A stretch of DNA of 64,000 nt from Desulfuromonas sp. AOP6 (GTDB taxonomy: Bacteria; Desulfobacterota; Desulfuromonadia; Desulfuromonadales; SZUA-540), in the NCBI RefSeq assembly GCF_009731355.2, contig NZ_AP022810.1, positions 1,888,001-1,952,000 of the forward strand, given 5' to 3'. Positions within the stretch are counted from its first letter, which is position 1. The number at the start of each line of letters is the position of its first letter. This document shows, piece after piece, positions 1 through 8,561 of the stretch. Both the position numbers and the translations under genes were made by a program. Under the pieces are notes generated by a model. That model did not search any database. It was given only the letters and a program-made list of their open reading frames with translations, and was not told the DNA's origin.

Positions 1-540
1 CTTGGGCGCCTCTTTGTCGGTGACCGCCCAGACCACGAAGACCCCTGCATAGGGCGCGCTGGTGATGAAGATCTTGGAGCCATTGAGTATGTAGTGGTCA
101 CCGTCCCGCACGGCCTGGGTCGTCATGCCGGACGGATCGGAACCGGCACAGGTCTCGGTCAGGCCGAAGCTGCCGGCGGCGTATTCACCGCTGCAGATTT
201 TAGGAATGTAGTTCTGCTTCTGCTCTTCGGAACCGATGGCCTGGATGACCTCGCAGACCATGTTGTTCACCGACACCGTCACCGCCGTCGAGGAGCAGGC
301 CCGGGCGATCTCTGTCATGGCCACGCTGAAGGCAACCACGCCGGCCTCCGAGCCGCCGTATTCCTCTTTGATATTCAGGCCCATAAAGCCGAGTTCGGCC
401 AGCTGTTTGAGGTTGCCCAGCAAGGTGTCGCGGTCCTTGTCCTGGTCGAGCCTGGCAGCCACGGGCTCCAATTGGTTGCGGGCAAAATCCCGGGCCGTAT
501 CCTGGATCAGCTTCTGCTCTTCGGTCAGTTCAATGTTCAT
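1..540 (-). CDS. Acyl-CoA dehydrogenase, second copy (3' end outside window)
   Basis: The first 180 residues of an FAD-dependent acyl-CoA dehydrogenase are visible; the gene runs off the left edge. It opens MNIELTEEQKLIQDTARDFA, the N-terminal helical domain of the family. Further on are KEEYGGSEAG and the FAD-binding FGLTETCAGSDPSGM (the LTEPxAGSD motif, with C in place of P), followed by NGSKIFIT. The ATG at 540 follows a GGGGGGAGGGCAC ribosome site. It lies 120 nt downstream of the QueG-like gene and is probably the last visible gene of the beta-oxidation operon. It is a different paralogue from the 5733-6872 enzyme, so two chain or branch specificities are likely. The catalytic Glu region is not in the window, so the substrate (short-chain, isobutyryl, isovaleryl or glutaryl) cannot be judged. 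Confidence 0.93.
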   Translation of the reverse strand, partial: MNIELTEEQKLIQDTARDFARNQLEPVAARLDQDKDRDTLLGNLKQLAELGFMGLNIKEEYGGSEAGVVAFSVAMTEIARACSSTAVTVSVNNMVCEVIQAIGSEEQKQNYIPKICSGEYAAGSFGLTETCAGSDPSGMTTQAVRDGDHYILNGSKIFITSAPYAGVFVVWAVTDKEAPK

Positions 541-660
541 GTGCCCTCCCCCCTCACTGCGGTTGACTCAAATGAAAATTCACTTTAACTTTTGCGGCTA
601 TCTGTCTGCCTCAACATGTTTTTTTGATGTTCTCTCAAGCGCATTATAGTTATCTGTGGA

Positions 661-1401
661 CTAGCCGGCCGGATTCTGCGCCTCGCTCTGTGATCGCCTC
701 CCCTTCAGCTTTCGTCCCCAGGGACAGACCTTGATGCAGAGGCCGCAGATCGGCTTGCCGATGTTCTCCATCTGACTGAACTCCTTGACCAGCTTGTCGG
801 CGCACTTCTGAAAATCGAGGGCCTCCTCGCGGCTGGCATAGTGGAAATCCGTGGAAACATTGCGGATGGCCCCGGCCACACAGGCCTCCGTGCAGCAGGT
901 ACAAGCTCCGCAGCGATTTTTCAGTGGCTTATCGGCGGTCAAGGGCATATCCGTCAGGACGGTCACCAGGCGCACACGCGGTCCGTATTCTGGCGTAACG
1001 ATGAGCAGGCTCTTGCCCTGCCAGCCCAGACCGGCGGCGTTGGCCACGGCCTTGGCGGAGAGGTGTGAGCGAAATACGGTCATATCAAGAGGCTGCGAGG
1101 CCGGTATGGGCAGAGCGGCATACTTCTGTCTCTCGATATGGGCGCACAGGCGCAGGGCAATCTGATCGAGCAAGGCGTTGGCGTTGAGATAAACCTGGGC
1201 GTAGAGCGGTGTTGGCCGGTCAGTGAGCTGTTCAAAAACGGCATGGGGCAGTTTGACGGCAATGGAAATGGCGTAGCGGTAGGGGGCGAGCAGGTCGGCA
1301 GGCTCGGTAGCGATGCCTTGGAGCAGGGCCAGATCGGCGACCCCGACCAGGTCTGACCCCAGACTTTTGGCGTGTTTTTTAAGATCCCCAGTCAAATCCA
1401 C
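661..1401 (-). CDS. QueG-like 4Fe-4S double-cluster protein
   Basis: A 246-aa protein related to epoxyqueuosine reductase (QueG) and similar corrinoid/Fe-S reductases. It has an N-terminal alpha/beta part (GSDLVGVADLALL) and a C-terminal dicluster ferredoxin with CGACTCCTEAC and, 50-60 residues on, CGLCIKVCPWG. It is about 130 residues shorter than typical QueG and lacks the C-terminal HEAT extension. Translation probably starts at GTG 1401, behind GGGGGA. It sits 32 nt downstream of cobO. QueG enzymes bind cobalamin, so a link to the B12-dependent mutase encoded nearby is possible, for example corrinoid reduction before adenosylation. That is inference: a stand-alone Fe-S redox protein is equally possible, and true tRNA epoxyqueuosine reduction is less likely given the length and context. 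Confidence 0.75.
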   Translation of the reverse strand: MDLTGDLKKHAKSLGSDLVGVADLALLQGIATEPADLLAPYRYAISIAVKLPHAVFEQLTDRPTPLYAQVYLNANALLDQIALRLCAHIERQKYAALPIPASQPLDMTVFRSHLSAKAVANAAGLGWQGKSLLIVTPEYGPRVRLVTVLTDMPLTADKPLKNRCGACTCCTEACVAGAIRNVSTDFHYASREEALDFQKCADKLVKEFSQMENIGKPICGLCIKVCPWGRKLKGRRSQSEAQNPAG

Positions 1402-1433
1402 CTTGCATTCCCCCTTTCCCGTCGGAGTTGGCG

Positions 1434-1958
1434 CTATTTTTCAATGCCGACGCGGGCCGGCACCCCTTGCTGGTAGTAGTGCTTAACCTCGGTCATTTCG
1501 GTGACCAGATCCGCCGCCTCGATGACGCGCGGGTCGGCGCTGCGGCCCGTCAGCAGCAGTTCAACGGTAGCGGGTCGCGCCGCCATCAGGTCGAGAATGT
1601 CCTCCACCGACAGCAGACCGAACCAGACGGCGCCGTTGATCTCGTCGAGGATGACCAGGTCATAGTCGCCACTCGTGAGGGCCTGCCGCGCCAGCGCCAG
1701 CGCCTCCTGCGCAATGCGGATATCCTCGGGGTCGAGCTTGTCCTTGAAGATCCAGTTATCGCGCCCCGTCTGGTGGATGGTCAGCAGGGGAGCCAGGCGG
1801 CGAGCGGCCTCATGTTCGCCGTATTCGCCGCCCCCCTTGATGAACTGCACCATGCAGACCTTGAAGCCGCGCCCGACGGCCCGCAGGGCCAGCCCCAGCG
1901 CCGCCGTGGTCTTGCCCTTGCCGTTACCCGTATAAACCTGCACCAGGCCCTGTTCCAT
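1434..1958 (-). CDS. cobO: Cob(I)yrinic acid a,c-diamide adenosyltransferase
   Basis: An ATP:corrinoid adenosyltransferase of the CobO/BtuR/CobA family, 174 aa against about 180-200 for the family. It starts [20 protein letters not shown], carrying the P-loop GNGKGKTT at residues 11-18. It also has the family motif [19 protein letters not shown] and the C-terminal [12 protein letters not shown]. It transfers the 5'-deoxyadenosyl group of ATP to Co(I) corrinoid. It lies 9 nt after etfA in the beta-oxidation operon, which fits supply of adenosylcobalamin to the IcmF mutase encoded at 11692-14943. A second cobO occurs at 27188-27730. Confidence 0.93.
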   Translation of the reverse strand: MEQGLVQVYTGNGKGKTTAALGLALRAVGRGFKVCMVQFIKGGGEYGEHEAARRLAPLLTIHQTGRDNWIFKDKLDPEDIRIAQEALALARQALTSGDYDLVILDEINGAVWFGLLSVEDILDLMAARPATVELLLTGRSADPRVIEAADLVTEMTEVKHYYQQGVPARVGIEK

Positions 1959-1967
1959 GGCCGCCGC

Positions 1968-2882
1968 CTATTTCTGCAACGCCGCCGTGAGCACCGGCGC
2001 GAACTGCAGGACATCGGCCACCACCAGGACGTCGGCCACCTCGCCGATGGGGGCGTCCTTGTCCTTGTTGATGGCGACAACGAAGTCCGACTTCTTCATG
2101 CCGGCCAGATGCTGGATGGCGCCCGAGATGCCGCAGGCCACGTAGAGCTTGGGCGAGACGGTCTGCCCCGTGGTGCCGACCTGGCGACTGTGGTCGACCC
2201 AGCCGGCGTCCACCACCGGACGGCTGGCGCCCAGCTCGCCGCCAAACGCCTTGGCCAGCGCTTCAATGACGGCGACGTTGTCCTTCTTGCCGATGCCGCG
2301 CCCGGCGCTGACGATGATTTCGGCCCGGGCCAGATCGACGGCTTTGGCCTCGGCGGGTTCATAGCCTTTAAAGGTCAGGCCCTGTCCGTCAGCCGACACC
2401 TCAAGCTGCTCGATACGCGGCGCTCCCTGCGGCGGCGCCGCGGCAAAAGCACCCGCCTGCACCGTCAGCACCGCCCTTGCCCCGGCAGGTTTGACCTGGC
2501 GACGCATCTTGGCGTTGCAGCAACCCACCTCGAAACCGCCGTCGGCGATAGCGACAATCTCCGTCACCTGCCCGACCTTGAGAGCGGCGGCCACACGCGG
2601 CGCCAGATCCCAGCCGTAGGACGAATGACAGAGGACGACGTAATCCGGCTCTTCCTTTGCCACCGCCGCCAGCACCGCCGCCTTGTGGGCGGCCGGGTTG
2701 TACTCACCCAGCGTCGCCGCATCGACCAGATAGACACGGCCGTCGAATTGGGGCGCGGTGCCCTCGCTGCCGACCAGCACGGCGACCTTCTCAGCCCCGA
2801 GCCTGTCGGCAAAGGTCATCAGCTCATAACTCGAATCGAGGAGTTTGCCCTCGCGAACTTCACAGACCAGTAGTGCTTTCAT
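1968..2882 (-). CDS. etfA: Electron transfer flavoprotein, alpha subunit
   Basis: A 304-aa EtfA. The C-terminal FAD domain shows the family signatures: [62 protein letters not shown] and [18 protein letters not shown]. With EtfB it forms the soluble FAD heterodimer that collects electrons from acyl-CoA dehydrogenases. The gene follows etfB by 25 nt. Here the electrons are expected to pass to the membrane Fe-S oxidoreductase encoded just upstream of etfB. No N-terminal ferredoxin extension of the bifurcating or CarE type is seen, so it is probably a conventional, non-bifurcating ETF. Confidence 0.96.
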   Translation of the reverse strand: MKALLVCEVREGKLLDSSYELMTFADRLGAEKVAVLVGSEGTAPQFDGRVYLVDAATLGEYNPAAHKAAVLAAVAKEEPDYVVLCHSSYGWDLAPRVAAALKVGQVTEIVAIADGGFEVGCCNAKMRRQVKPAGARAVLTVQAGAFAAAPPQGAPRIEQLEVSADGQGLTFKGYEPAEAKAVDLARAEIIVSAGRGIGKKDNVAVIEALAKAFGGELGASRPVVDAGWVDHSRQVGTTGQTVSPKLYVACGISGAIQHLAGMKKSDFVVAINKDKDAPIGEVADVLVVADVLQFAPVLTAALQK

Positions 2883-2907
2883 AGAATCCCCCTCTTGGTT
2901 CCGGCTG

Positions 2908-3684
2908 CTAGCGCAGCACCGCAGTCTTCTCTTTGAGGATGTTCACCAGCTTCAGCGCCGTCTCGCTCGGCTCGCCCTCCAGCACAAGGCCGCCGCCCTT
3001 ACGGGCCGGCGCATAAAACGAGGTCGTCGGCGCCAGGGGCTCTTCCCTCAACAGTTCAGCGACGGGAATGGGCCGGATCTCCTTCTTCTTGGCCTTCATG
3101 ATGTTGGGCAGGGTCGGATAGCGGGGAGTGTTCAGGCCGAGCTGGCAGGTAACCAAAGCCGGCAGGCGCAGATTAACCAGCCCCTTCATCCCTCCTTCGA
3201 GCTCACGCTTGGCCTGGACGACGCCGTCAGCGTAACTGAAGCCCACCAGGGTGGTGGCGCTGGCAAGGCCGAGCAGCTCCGCCACCAGCACCCCGACCTG
3301 GGCCGAGCCCCGGTCCTGCGACTGCATGCCGGTAAAAATGAGGTCGAACCCCTGCTCGCCGGCATAGGCGGCGATAGTGGAGGCGATCTGCCAGGGATCC
3401 TTCTGATGCGCGGCGATGTCCTGCACATGCACCGCCTTGTCGGCCCCCATGGCCAGGGCCTTCTTGATCGCTTCCACCACCCGGTCGGGGCCGATGGAGA
3501 GGACGGTCAGCTCCGCTTCGCCCCCCAGCTGTTCCTTGAGCTGCACCGCCTGTTCGACGGCGTATTCGTCGTATTCGTTCAGGCGCCAGGCCAGGTCGTT
3601 TTCGTCAAACCAGAGACCGTCGGCGGCCGGCTTGAAGCGGGACTCCAGGTCGGGAACCTGCTTGATGCATACCAGTAATTTCAT
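2908..3684 (-). CDS. etfB: Electron transfer flavoprotein, beta subunit
   Basis: A 258-aa EtfB, starting MKLLVCIKQVPDLESRFKP. It has NEYDEYAVEQAVQLKEQ, a nucleotide-binding stretch with MGADKAVHV, and the recognition-loop region VNLRLPALVTCQLGLNTPRYPTLP, which in EtfB docks on the dehydrogenase partner. It ends just short of etfA. Its start codon lies 2 nt after the stop of the Fe-S oxidoreductase gene, so the three are almost certainly co-translated. Function: the partner subunit of EtfA in electron transfer from acyl-CoA dehydrogenases. Confidence 0.96.
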   Translation of the reverse strand: MKLLVCIKQVPDLESRFKPAADGLWFDENDLAWRLNEYDEYAVEQAVQLKEQLGGEAELTVLSIGPDRVVEAIKKALAMGADKAVHVQDIAAHQKDPWQIASTIAAYAGEQGFDLIFTGMQSQDRGSAQVGVLVAELLGLASATTLVGFSYADGVVQAKRELEGGMKGLVNLRLPALVTCQLGLNTPRYPTLPNIMKAKKKEIRPIPVAELLREEPLAPTTSFYAPARKGGGLVLEGEPSETALKLVNILKEKTAVLR

Positions 3685-3686
3685 GG

Positions 3687-5675
3687 CTATCCTCCTATCC
3701 TTTCCACAACAATTTCGGCTAAGTCGCGCACTTTAAGCCGGTCTTCGCAATCTGAGGTCTTGATGCCGTCTTCGAACATGGTCAGACAGAAGGGGCAGTT
3801 GCTGACCAGAATCGGCGCCTCCGTGGCCGCCGCCTGCCGCACCCGCGTCACATTGATGCGCGACCCCAGTTTCTCTTCGGCCAGAATGCGGCCGCCGCCG
3901 GCGCTGCAGCAGAAACTGTCGAGCCCGGCCTGGTCCATCTCCGTCACCTGCCAGCCTGCCGCCTTCAGCACCTCCCGTGGCTCGCTGACGATATCCTTGT
4001 AGCGCCCCAGGTAGCAGGAGTCGTGATAGGTACAGGCCTGTTCAGCCCCCGGCGTCAGCAAAAGATGACCTTCTAGCAGAAGACGGTGGATATAGGTCGT
4101 GTAGTGTTCGACCTCCACCTCCAGCCCCAGATCGCGGTAATCGCGGCTCAAGGTGTTGAAGCAATGCGGACAGGTGGTAACGATGCGGGCAACGCCGCTG
4201 GCCTGAAGGGTCTCGACATTCTCCTGGGCCAGCATCTGGTAGAGATATTCGTTGCCCAGCTTGCGGGCTGGTTCGCCGCAGCACTTCTCGTCCTTGCCGA
4301 GGATACCGACGCGGACGCCGGCGGCCTGGCAGATGCGCACGAAGTTGCGGGCGACCTCGCGGTTGCGCTGGTCAAAGGAGGCGTAGCAGCCGGCGAAGTA
4401 GAGAATGTCGGCTGACTCCCCCGCCCCCACCCGGGCCACATCGAGCCCCTCGGCCCAGTCGCCGCGTCCGGCAAAGGCCATCCCGAAAGGATTGCCGTTC
4501 ACCTCCAGGTTGCTGATGGCCGTGCGCACCTCGTCGCCGGGGAAAGCGCCTTCCATCAGGGTCAGATTGCGGCGCAGCTCGATAATCTTGTTGACGTGTT
4601 CGTTGTTGGCGGGGCAGATGTCCTGGCAGGCGCGGCAGGTGGTACAGGACCAGATGGCCTCCTCCCCCACCGCCTCGACCAGCGGCGCATCCTTGCCGGT
4701 AATCGCCGTCTCGCCCAGTTGCTCGATGAGTTTCATGGGGGAGAGCGGCTTGTCGGTAATATAGGCCGGGCAGCGATCCTGGCAGCGTTTGCAGCTGGTG
4801 CAGGCGTCCGCGTCAAAGAGGTCCTTCCAGGTCAGATCGGCTACGGTAGCGGCGCCGAACTGCTCGGCTTCTTCGTCTTCGAGGTTGAGGGTGGCAATGG
4901 CGCCCTTGGCCTCCAGGGGGGCGAAAAAGGCGTTGGCGCTGGTGTAGAGGATGTGCTTGAGCTTGGTGAAGGGCAGCGCCGCAATGAAACCGAGAGCCAG
5001 CAGCAGATGCAGCCACCAGAGGAAGACGTGCAGGGTGCCGAGGCCCTGTGGTGACAGCCCCGACATCCCCTTGGCCACGAGCAGACCGACGGGAGAAAAG
5101 CGGGCCAGCTCCGGATTCCAGACCAGTTCGGTGGCGGCCATACGGGCCCCCTCAATGAAGAAGCCGGTGATGAGGATGGCGAAGAGCAGGCCGTGAAGCC
5201 AGAGATCTTCGGTCTTCGTCTCCAGGCCGGCCGGCTTGACCAGGTAACGCCGCACGAAGAGGCCAGCCAGCATGAGGATGGCCACGGCGCCGGCGATATC
5301 AAGCGCCAGTGAGAAAATCAGGTAAAAGCTGCCCTGCAGCAGATTGAACTCGAACACCGGTGTCAGCAGGTCGGCCTGCAGCATGACCAGCAGGGTGCCG
5401 ACAAAGAGGGTCACAAATCCCCAGAAGAACAGGGCATGAAAGACACCGCCCTCGCGGACGCGCGCGACCTTGCTTTGTGCCAGCACCTCGCCGACCATTC
5501 GCCGCAACCTCTCCTGCGGGCGATCGAACCGGTTGAGCGGCTTTCCCTGCCGCCAGTGGGCCAGACGTTGCCTGACCCCCCAAGCCATCAGGCCGAAGGC
5601 AGCCATCGCCAGAAGATACATGGGCAGCACCACGCCATGGCCGACATTCCAGTAGATTTCACGGGTGGCTTCCAT
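3687..5675 (-). CDS. Membrane Fe-S oxidoreductase, probable ETF:menaquinone oxidoreductase (EMO type)
   Basis: A 662-aa fusion. The N-terminal roughly 250 residues carry about five to six membrane helices, resembling a NarI-like cytochrome b/gamma subunit. Next come two 4Fe-4S motifs (CTSCKRCQDRCP and CTTCRACQDICP). The C-terminal half is HdrD/GlpC-like, with two CCG domains (CCGEPARKLG, then SFCCSAGGG plus upstream cysteines such as FAGCYAS and YHDSCYLG). This layout is that of the DUF224/CCG family encoded next to etfBA in anaerobes, which passes electrons from reduced ETF to menaquinone in place of ETF-QO. It sits between bcd and etfB. Function is inferred from architecture and context, which agree well. 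Confidence 0.88.
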   Translation of the reverse strand: MEATREIYWNVGHGVVLPMYLLAMAAFGLMAWGVRQRLAHWRQGKPLNRFDRPQERLRRMVGEVLAQSKVARVREGGVFHALFFWGFVTLFVGTLLVMLQADLLTPVFEFNLLQGSFYLIFSLALDIAGAVAILMLAGLFVRRYLVKPAGLETKTEDLWLHGLLFAILITGFFIEGARMAATELVWNPELARFSPVGLLVAKGMSGLSPQGLGTLHVFLWWLHLLLALGFIAALPFTKLKHILYTSANAFFAPLEAKGAIATLNLEDEEAEQFGAATVADLTWKDLFDADACTSCKRCQDRCPAYITDKPLSPMKLIEQLGETAITGKDAPLVEAVGEEAIWSCTTCRACQDICPANNEHVNKIIELRRNLTLMEGAFPGDEVRTAISNLEVNGNPFGMAFAGRGDWAEGLDVARVGAGESADILYFAGCYASFDQRNREVARNFVRICQAAGVRVGILGKDEKCCGEPARKLGNEYLYQMLAQENVETLQASGVARIVTTCPHCFNTLSRDYRDLGLEVEVEHYTTYIHRLLLEGHLLLTPGAEQACTYHDSCYLGRYKDIVSEPREVLKAAGWQVTEMDQAGLDSFCCSAGGGRILAEEKLGSRINVTRVRQAAATEAPILVSNCPFCLTMFEDGIKTSDCEDRLKVRDLAEIVVERIGG

Positions 5676-5732
5676 CAGCTCTCCTTCTTTCTTTCCAGCC
5701 TTGCAGCTGGCGCCAGTGAAGTTTTCCCGACC

Positions 5733-6872
5733 TTAGCCCAGGAGCAGTTTGGAGATGACCACACGCTGCACCTCGTTGGTCCCCTCGTAGATTTCGGTGA
5801 TCTTGGCGTCGCGGTACATGCGCTCGACCTCGTAGTCGCAGATGTAGCCGTAGCCGCCGTGGATTTGAATGGCTTCCTTGGTCACATAGGTCGCCGTCTC
5901 GGAAGCATGCATCTTGCACATGGCCGATTCCATGGTGTAGTTCCTGCCGGCATCTTTGAGACAGGCCGCCTTGTAGGTCAGCAGCTTGCTCGTTTCGATG
6001 CGCGTCTTCATGTCGGCCAGCTTGAACTGGATCGCCTGAAACTCGCAGATAGCCTGGCCGAACTGCTTGCGCTCCTTGGAATAGGCCAGGGCCCGCTCAA
6101 AGGCGCCTTCGGCAATTCCCAGGGCCTGGGAAGCGATGCCGATGCGGCCGCCATTGAGGGTGTCCATGGCGACGTTGAAACCCTTCCCTTCCTGGCCCAG
6201 CAGGTTTTCTACCGGGATGCGGACGTTGTCGAGGGCAAAAGCGGTGGTGTAGCTGCCCCGGATGCCCATCTTGTTCTCGTTTTTGAGAATGGAAACCCCC
6301 GGCGTTTCGAGATCGATGATAAAGGCGCTGATCCCCTTGTGTTTGAGGCTGCGGTCATAGGAAGCCAGCAGCACGCCGGTGCCCAGATAACCGCCGTTGG
6401 TGATAAAGGTCTTGCTGCCGTTGATGACGAATTCATCTCCCTCGCGACGATACGTGGTGGCGGTGCCGCCGGCGTCACTGCCGGCATCGGGCTCGGTCAG
6501 CAGGAAGCAGCCTATTTTTTCACCTGTATTGAGGGCCGGCAGCCACTTCTGTTTCTGCTCCTCGGTGCCGAAGGTATAGATCGGCCCGGAGCAGAGGGAG
6601 GTGTGGGCAGAGATGAGGACGCCGCTGGAAGCGCAGGCCTTGGAGACCTCTTCCACCACGATAGCGTAGGAAAGCATGTCCATGCCGGCACCGCCGTACT
6701 CTTCCGGCAGGTAGCTGCCGAGCAGGCCCATCTCGCCTATCTGTTTCACCAGGGCGTCGGGAATGGCGTGATCCTCGTCTATTTTCATGGCCAGCGGCTT
6801 GATCTCCTTGTTGACGAAATCCCGCACGCTGTCCTGCAGCACCCTGTGATCCTGTGAAAGTTCAAAATTCAT
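5733..6872 (-). CDS. Short-chain (butyryl-CoA-type) acyl-CoA dehydrogenase
   Basis: Full-length 379-aa acyl-CoA dehydrogenase. It has FLLTEPDAGSDAGGT (FAD/substrate motif), NGSKTFITNGGYLG, and the C-terminal QIHGGYGYICDYEVERMYRD. The motif ITEIYEGTNEVQR contains the Glu expected as catalytic base in short-chain and butyryl-CoA dehydrogenases. It oxidises a short acyl-CoA to the 2-enoyl-CoA and hands electrons to ETF. It lies 57 nt upstream of the EMO-type oxidoreductase and 30 nt downstream of crotonase. Butyryl-CoA is the most coherent substrate given the neighbouring hbd and thiolase genes, but isobutyryl- or isovaleryl-CoA cannot be excluded. Confidence 0.95.
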   Translation of the reverse strand: MNFELSQDHRVLQDSVRDFVNKEIKPLAMKIDEDHAIPDALVKQIGEMGLLGSYLPEEYGGAGMDMLSYAIVVEEVSKACASSGVLISAHTSLCSGPIYTFGTEEQKQKWLPALNTGEKIGCFLLTEPDAGSDAGGTATTYRREGDEFVINGSKTFITNGGYLGTGVLLASYDRSLKHKGISAFIIDLETPGVSILKNENKMGIRGSYTTAFALDNVRIPVENLLGQEGKGFNVAMDTLNGGRIGIASQALGIAEGAFERALAYSKERKQFGQAICEFQAIQFKLADMKTRIETSKLLTYKAACLKDAGRNYTMESAMCKMHASETATYVTKEAIQIHGGYGYICDYEVERMYRDAKITEIYEGTNEVQRVVISKLLLG

Positions 6873-6902
6873 GACGTCCCTCCCTCACCTCAATAAAATG
6901 GA

Positions 6903-7685
6903 TTACTTCCCCTTGAAGGCCGCTTTGCGCTTTTCCACGAAAGCCCCCATCCCCTCTTTCTGATCCTCCGTGGCGAAAAGCACGCCGAAGAGGGAAGCCT
7001 CGTAGCGGAAGCCGTCCTCCTTGCCCATGTTAAGCCCGTTGACGATGGCGTTCTTGGCGTAGGCGACACCGAGGGAGCCGACGGAGGCGATGGCTGATGC
7101 CGTCTCCATCGCCTTGGCAAGCAGCTCTTCCGGCGCGAAGACCTCGTTGACGATCCCCCAGGTACAGGCTTTTGACGCCTCGATCATACGGCCGCTGAAA
7201 ATGAGCTCGCTGGCCCGGGCCGAGCCAAGGCGGCGGGCCAGGTTCTGGGTGCCGCCGAAACCGGGGATGATGCCGAGGGTCACTTCGGGGAAGCCAAGTC
7301 GGGCTTTTTCCGAGGCATAGATGAAGTCGCAGGCCAGGGCCAGTTCGAGGCCGCCACCGAGGGCATAGCCGTTGACGGCGGCGATCACCGGTTTGCGCAT
7401 CTTTTCCATCATCAGCATGACCCGCTGCCCCTTGAGGCCGAACTGCTGCCCCTCGAAAGCATTCATCCCGGCCATTTCCTTGATATCGGCGCCGGCCACG
7501 AAGGCCTTGTCGCCAGCACCGGTGAGCACCACCACTTTTACCGCATCGTTGCGGTCCAGCTCATAGAGAGCGCACTCCAGCTCGCTCAAGACCGTGCTGT
7601 TGAGAGCGTTGAGGGTCTTGGGGCTGTTGATGGTCAGCAGGGCGATCCCGTCGTTTATATCGATCAGCAGCAGACTGTTGTCCAT
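6903..7685 (-). CDS. Enoyl-CoA hydratase (crotonase family)
   Basis: A 260-aa crotonase, typical length. The oxyanion-hole motif FVAGADIKEMAGM is present. The first catalytic Glu lies in GYALGGGLELALACDF and the second in LGFPEVTLGIIPGFGG, the canonical pair for 2-enoyl-CoA hydratases. It hydrates crotonyl-CoA to 3-hydroxybutyryl-CoA. It is 16 nt downstream of hbd and 30 nt upstream of the acyl-CoA dehydrogenase gene, in one operon. Confidence 0.95.
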   Translation of the reverse strand: MDNSLLLIDINDGIALLTINSPKTLNALNSTVLSELECALYELDRNDAVKVVVLTGAGDKAFVAGADIKEMAGMNAFEGQQFGLKGQRVMLMMEKMRKPVIAAVNGYALGGGLELALACDFIYASEKARLGFPEVTLGIIPGFGGTQNLARRLGSARASELIFSGRMIEASKACTWGIVNEVFAPEELLAKAMETASAIASVGSLGVAYAKNAIVNGLNMGKEDGFRYEASLFGVLFATEDQKEGMGAFVEKRKAAFKGK

Positions 7686-7701
7686 GAGCGTCTCCCTTTA
7701 C

Positions 7702-8547
7702 TTAGTAGGTGTAGAATCCGCGGCCAGATTTGCGCCCCATATAGCCGGCGTTGACCATCTTCACCAGCAGCGGGCAGGGCCGGTACTTGGGGTCCTTAAA
7801 GCCGTCGTAGAGAACATTGGCGATGGCCAGCACCGTGTCGAGGCCGATGAAGTCGGCCAGGGTAAGCGGCCCCATGGGCTGGTTGGTGCCCAGCTTCATG
7901 CCCTTGTCGATATCCTCCGCCGTGGCGATCCCCTCATAAAGGGCGAAAACGGCTTCATTGATCATGGGGATGAGCACGCGGTTGACGATGAAGCCGGGGT
8001 AGTCCTGGGAGACAGCCATCTCCTTTTCCAGCTTCTTGACCAGCGCCGACGTGACCTCAAAGGTCTCGTCGCTGGTGGCGTGGCCGCGGATGACCTCGAC
8101 GAGCTTCATCACCGGCACCGGATTCATGAAGTGCATGCCGATGACCTTCTCGGGCCGTCCGGTTACGGCGGCGATCTTGGTGATGGGAATGGAGGAGGTG
8201 TTGGAGGCGAGAAAGGCTTCAGGCTTGACGATGCCGTCGAGCTGACGAAAGATTTCCAGCTTGAGGGTTTCGTTCTCGGTGACAGCCTCGATGGCGAAAT
8301 CGACTGCCGCCAGTTCTTCCATGGCCTTGGTGGTCTTGATCCGGCCGAGAGATTCGGTCACCAGGCTGTCGGCGATGGCGCCTTTCTTCGCCTGGCGCTC
8401 CAGGTTCTGCCGTATGGTGGCCACCGCCCTGTCGAGCTGGTGCTGGGCGATGTCGTACAACACGACTTCATATCCGAACTGGGCAAAGACGTGGGCGATG
8501 CCGTTGCCCATCTGTCCTGCCCCCAATACGCCAATCGTGGTAATCAT
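7702..8547 (-). CDS. hbd: 3-hydroxybutyryl-CoA dehydrogenase
   Basis: A 281-aa single-domain-pair 3-hydroxyacyl-CoA dehydrogenase, the length of clostridial Hbd/PaaH. It has the N-terminal NAD-binding GVLGAGQMGNGIAHVFA, the catalytic-His motif GMHFMNPVPVMKLVEVIRG, and QDYPGFIVNRVLIPMINEA in the C-terminal domain. It oxidises 3-hydroxybutyryl-CoA to acetoacetyl-CoA. It is not fused to a hydratase, unlike FadB. It follows the thiolase gene by 14 nt. Confidence 0.95.
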   Translation of the reverse strand: MITTIGVLGAGQMGNGIAHVFAQFGYEVVLYDIAQHQLDRAVATIRQNLERQAKKGAIADSLVTESLGRIKTTKAMEELAAVDFAIEAVTENETLKLEIFRQLDGIVKPEAFLASNTSSIPITKIAAVTGRPEKVIGMHFMNPVPVMKLVEVIRGHATSDETFEVTSALVKKLEKEMAVSQDYPGFIVNRVLIPMINEAVFALYEGIATAEDIDKGMKLGTNQPMGPLTLADFIGLDTVLAIANVLYDGFKDPKYRPCPLLVKMVNAGYMGRKSGRGFYTY

Positions 8548-8561
8548 AGGTGTGCTCCTTT

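Noticed and set aside
541-660. Independent promoter for the left-edge acyl-CoA dehydrogenase
   Set aside because: A TATAAT-like hexamer exists on the minus strand, but no acceptable -35 lies 16-18 nt upstream.
1428-2873. 481-codon plus-strand frame opposite cobO and etfA
   Set aside because: Spans two well-supported opposite genes and their gap; no family features.
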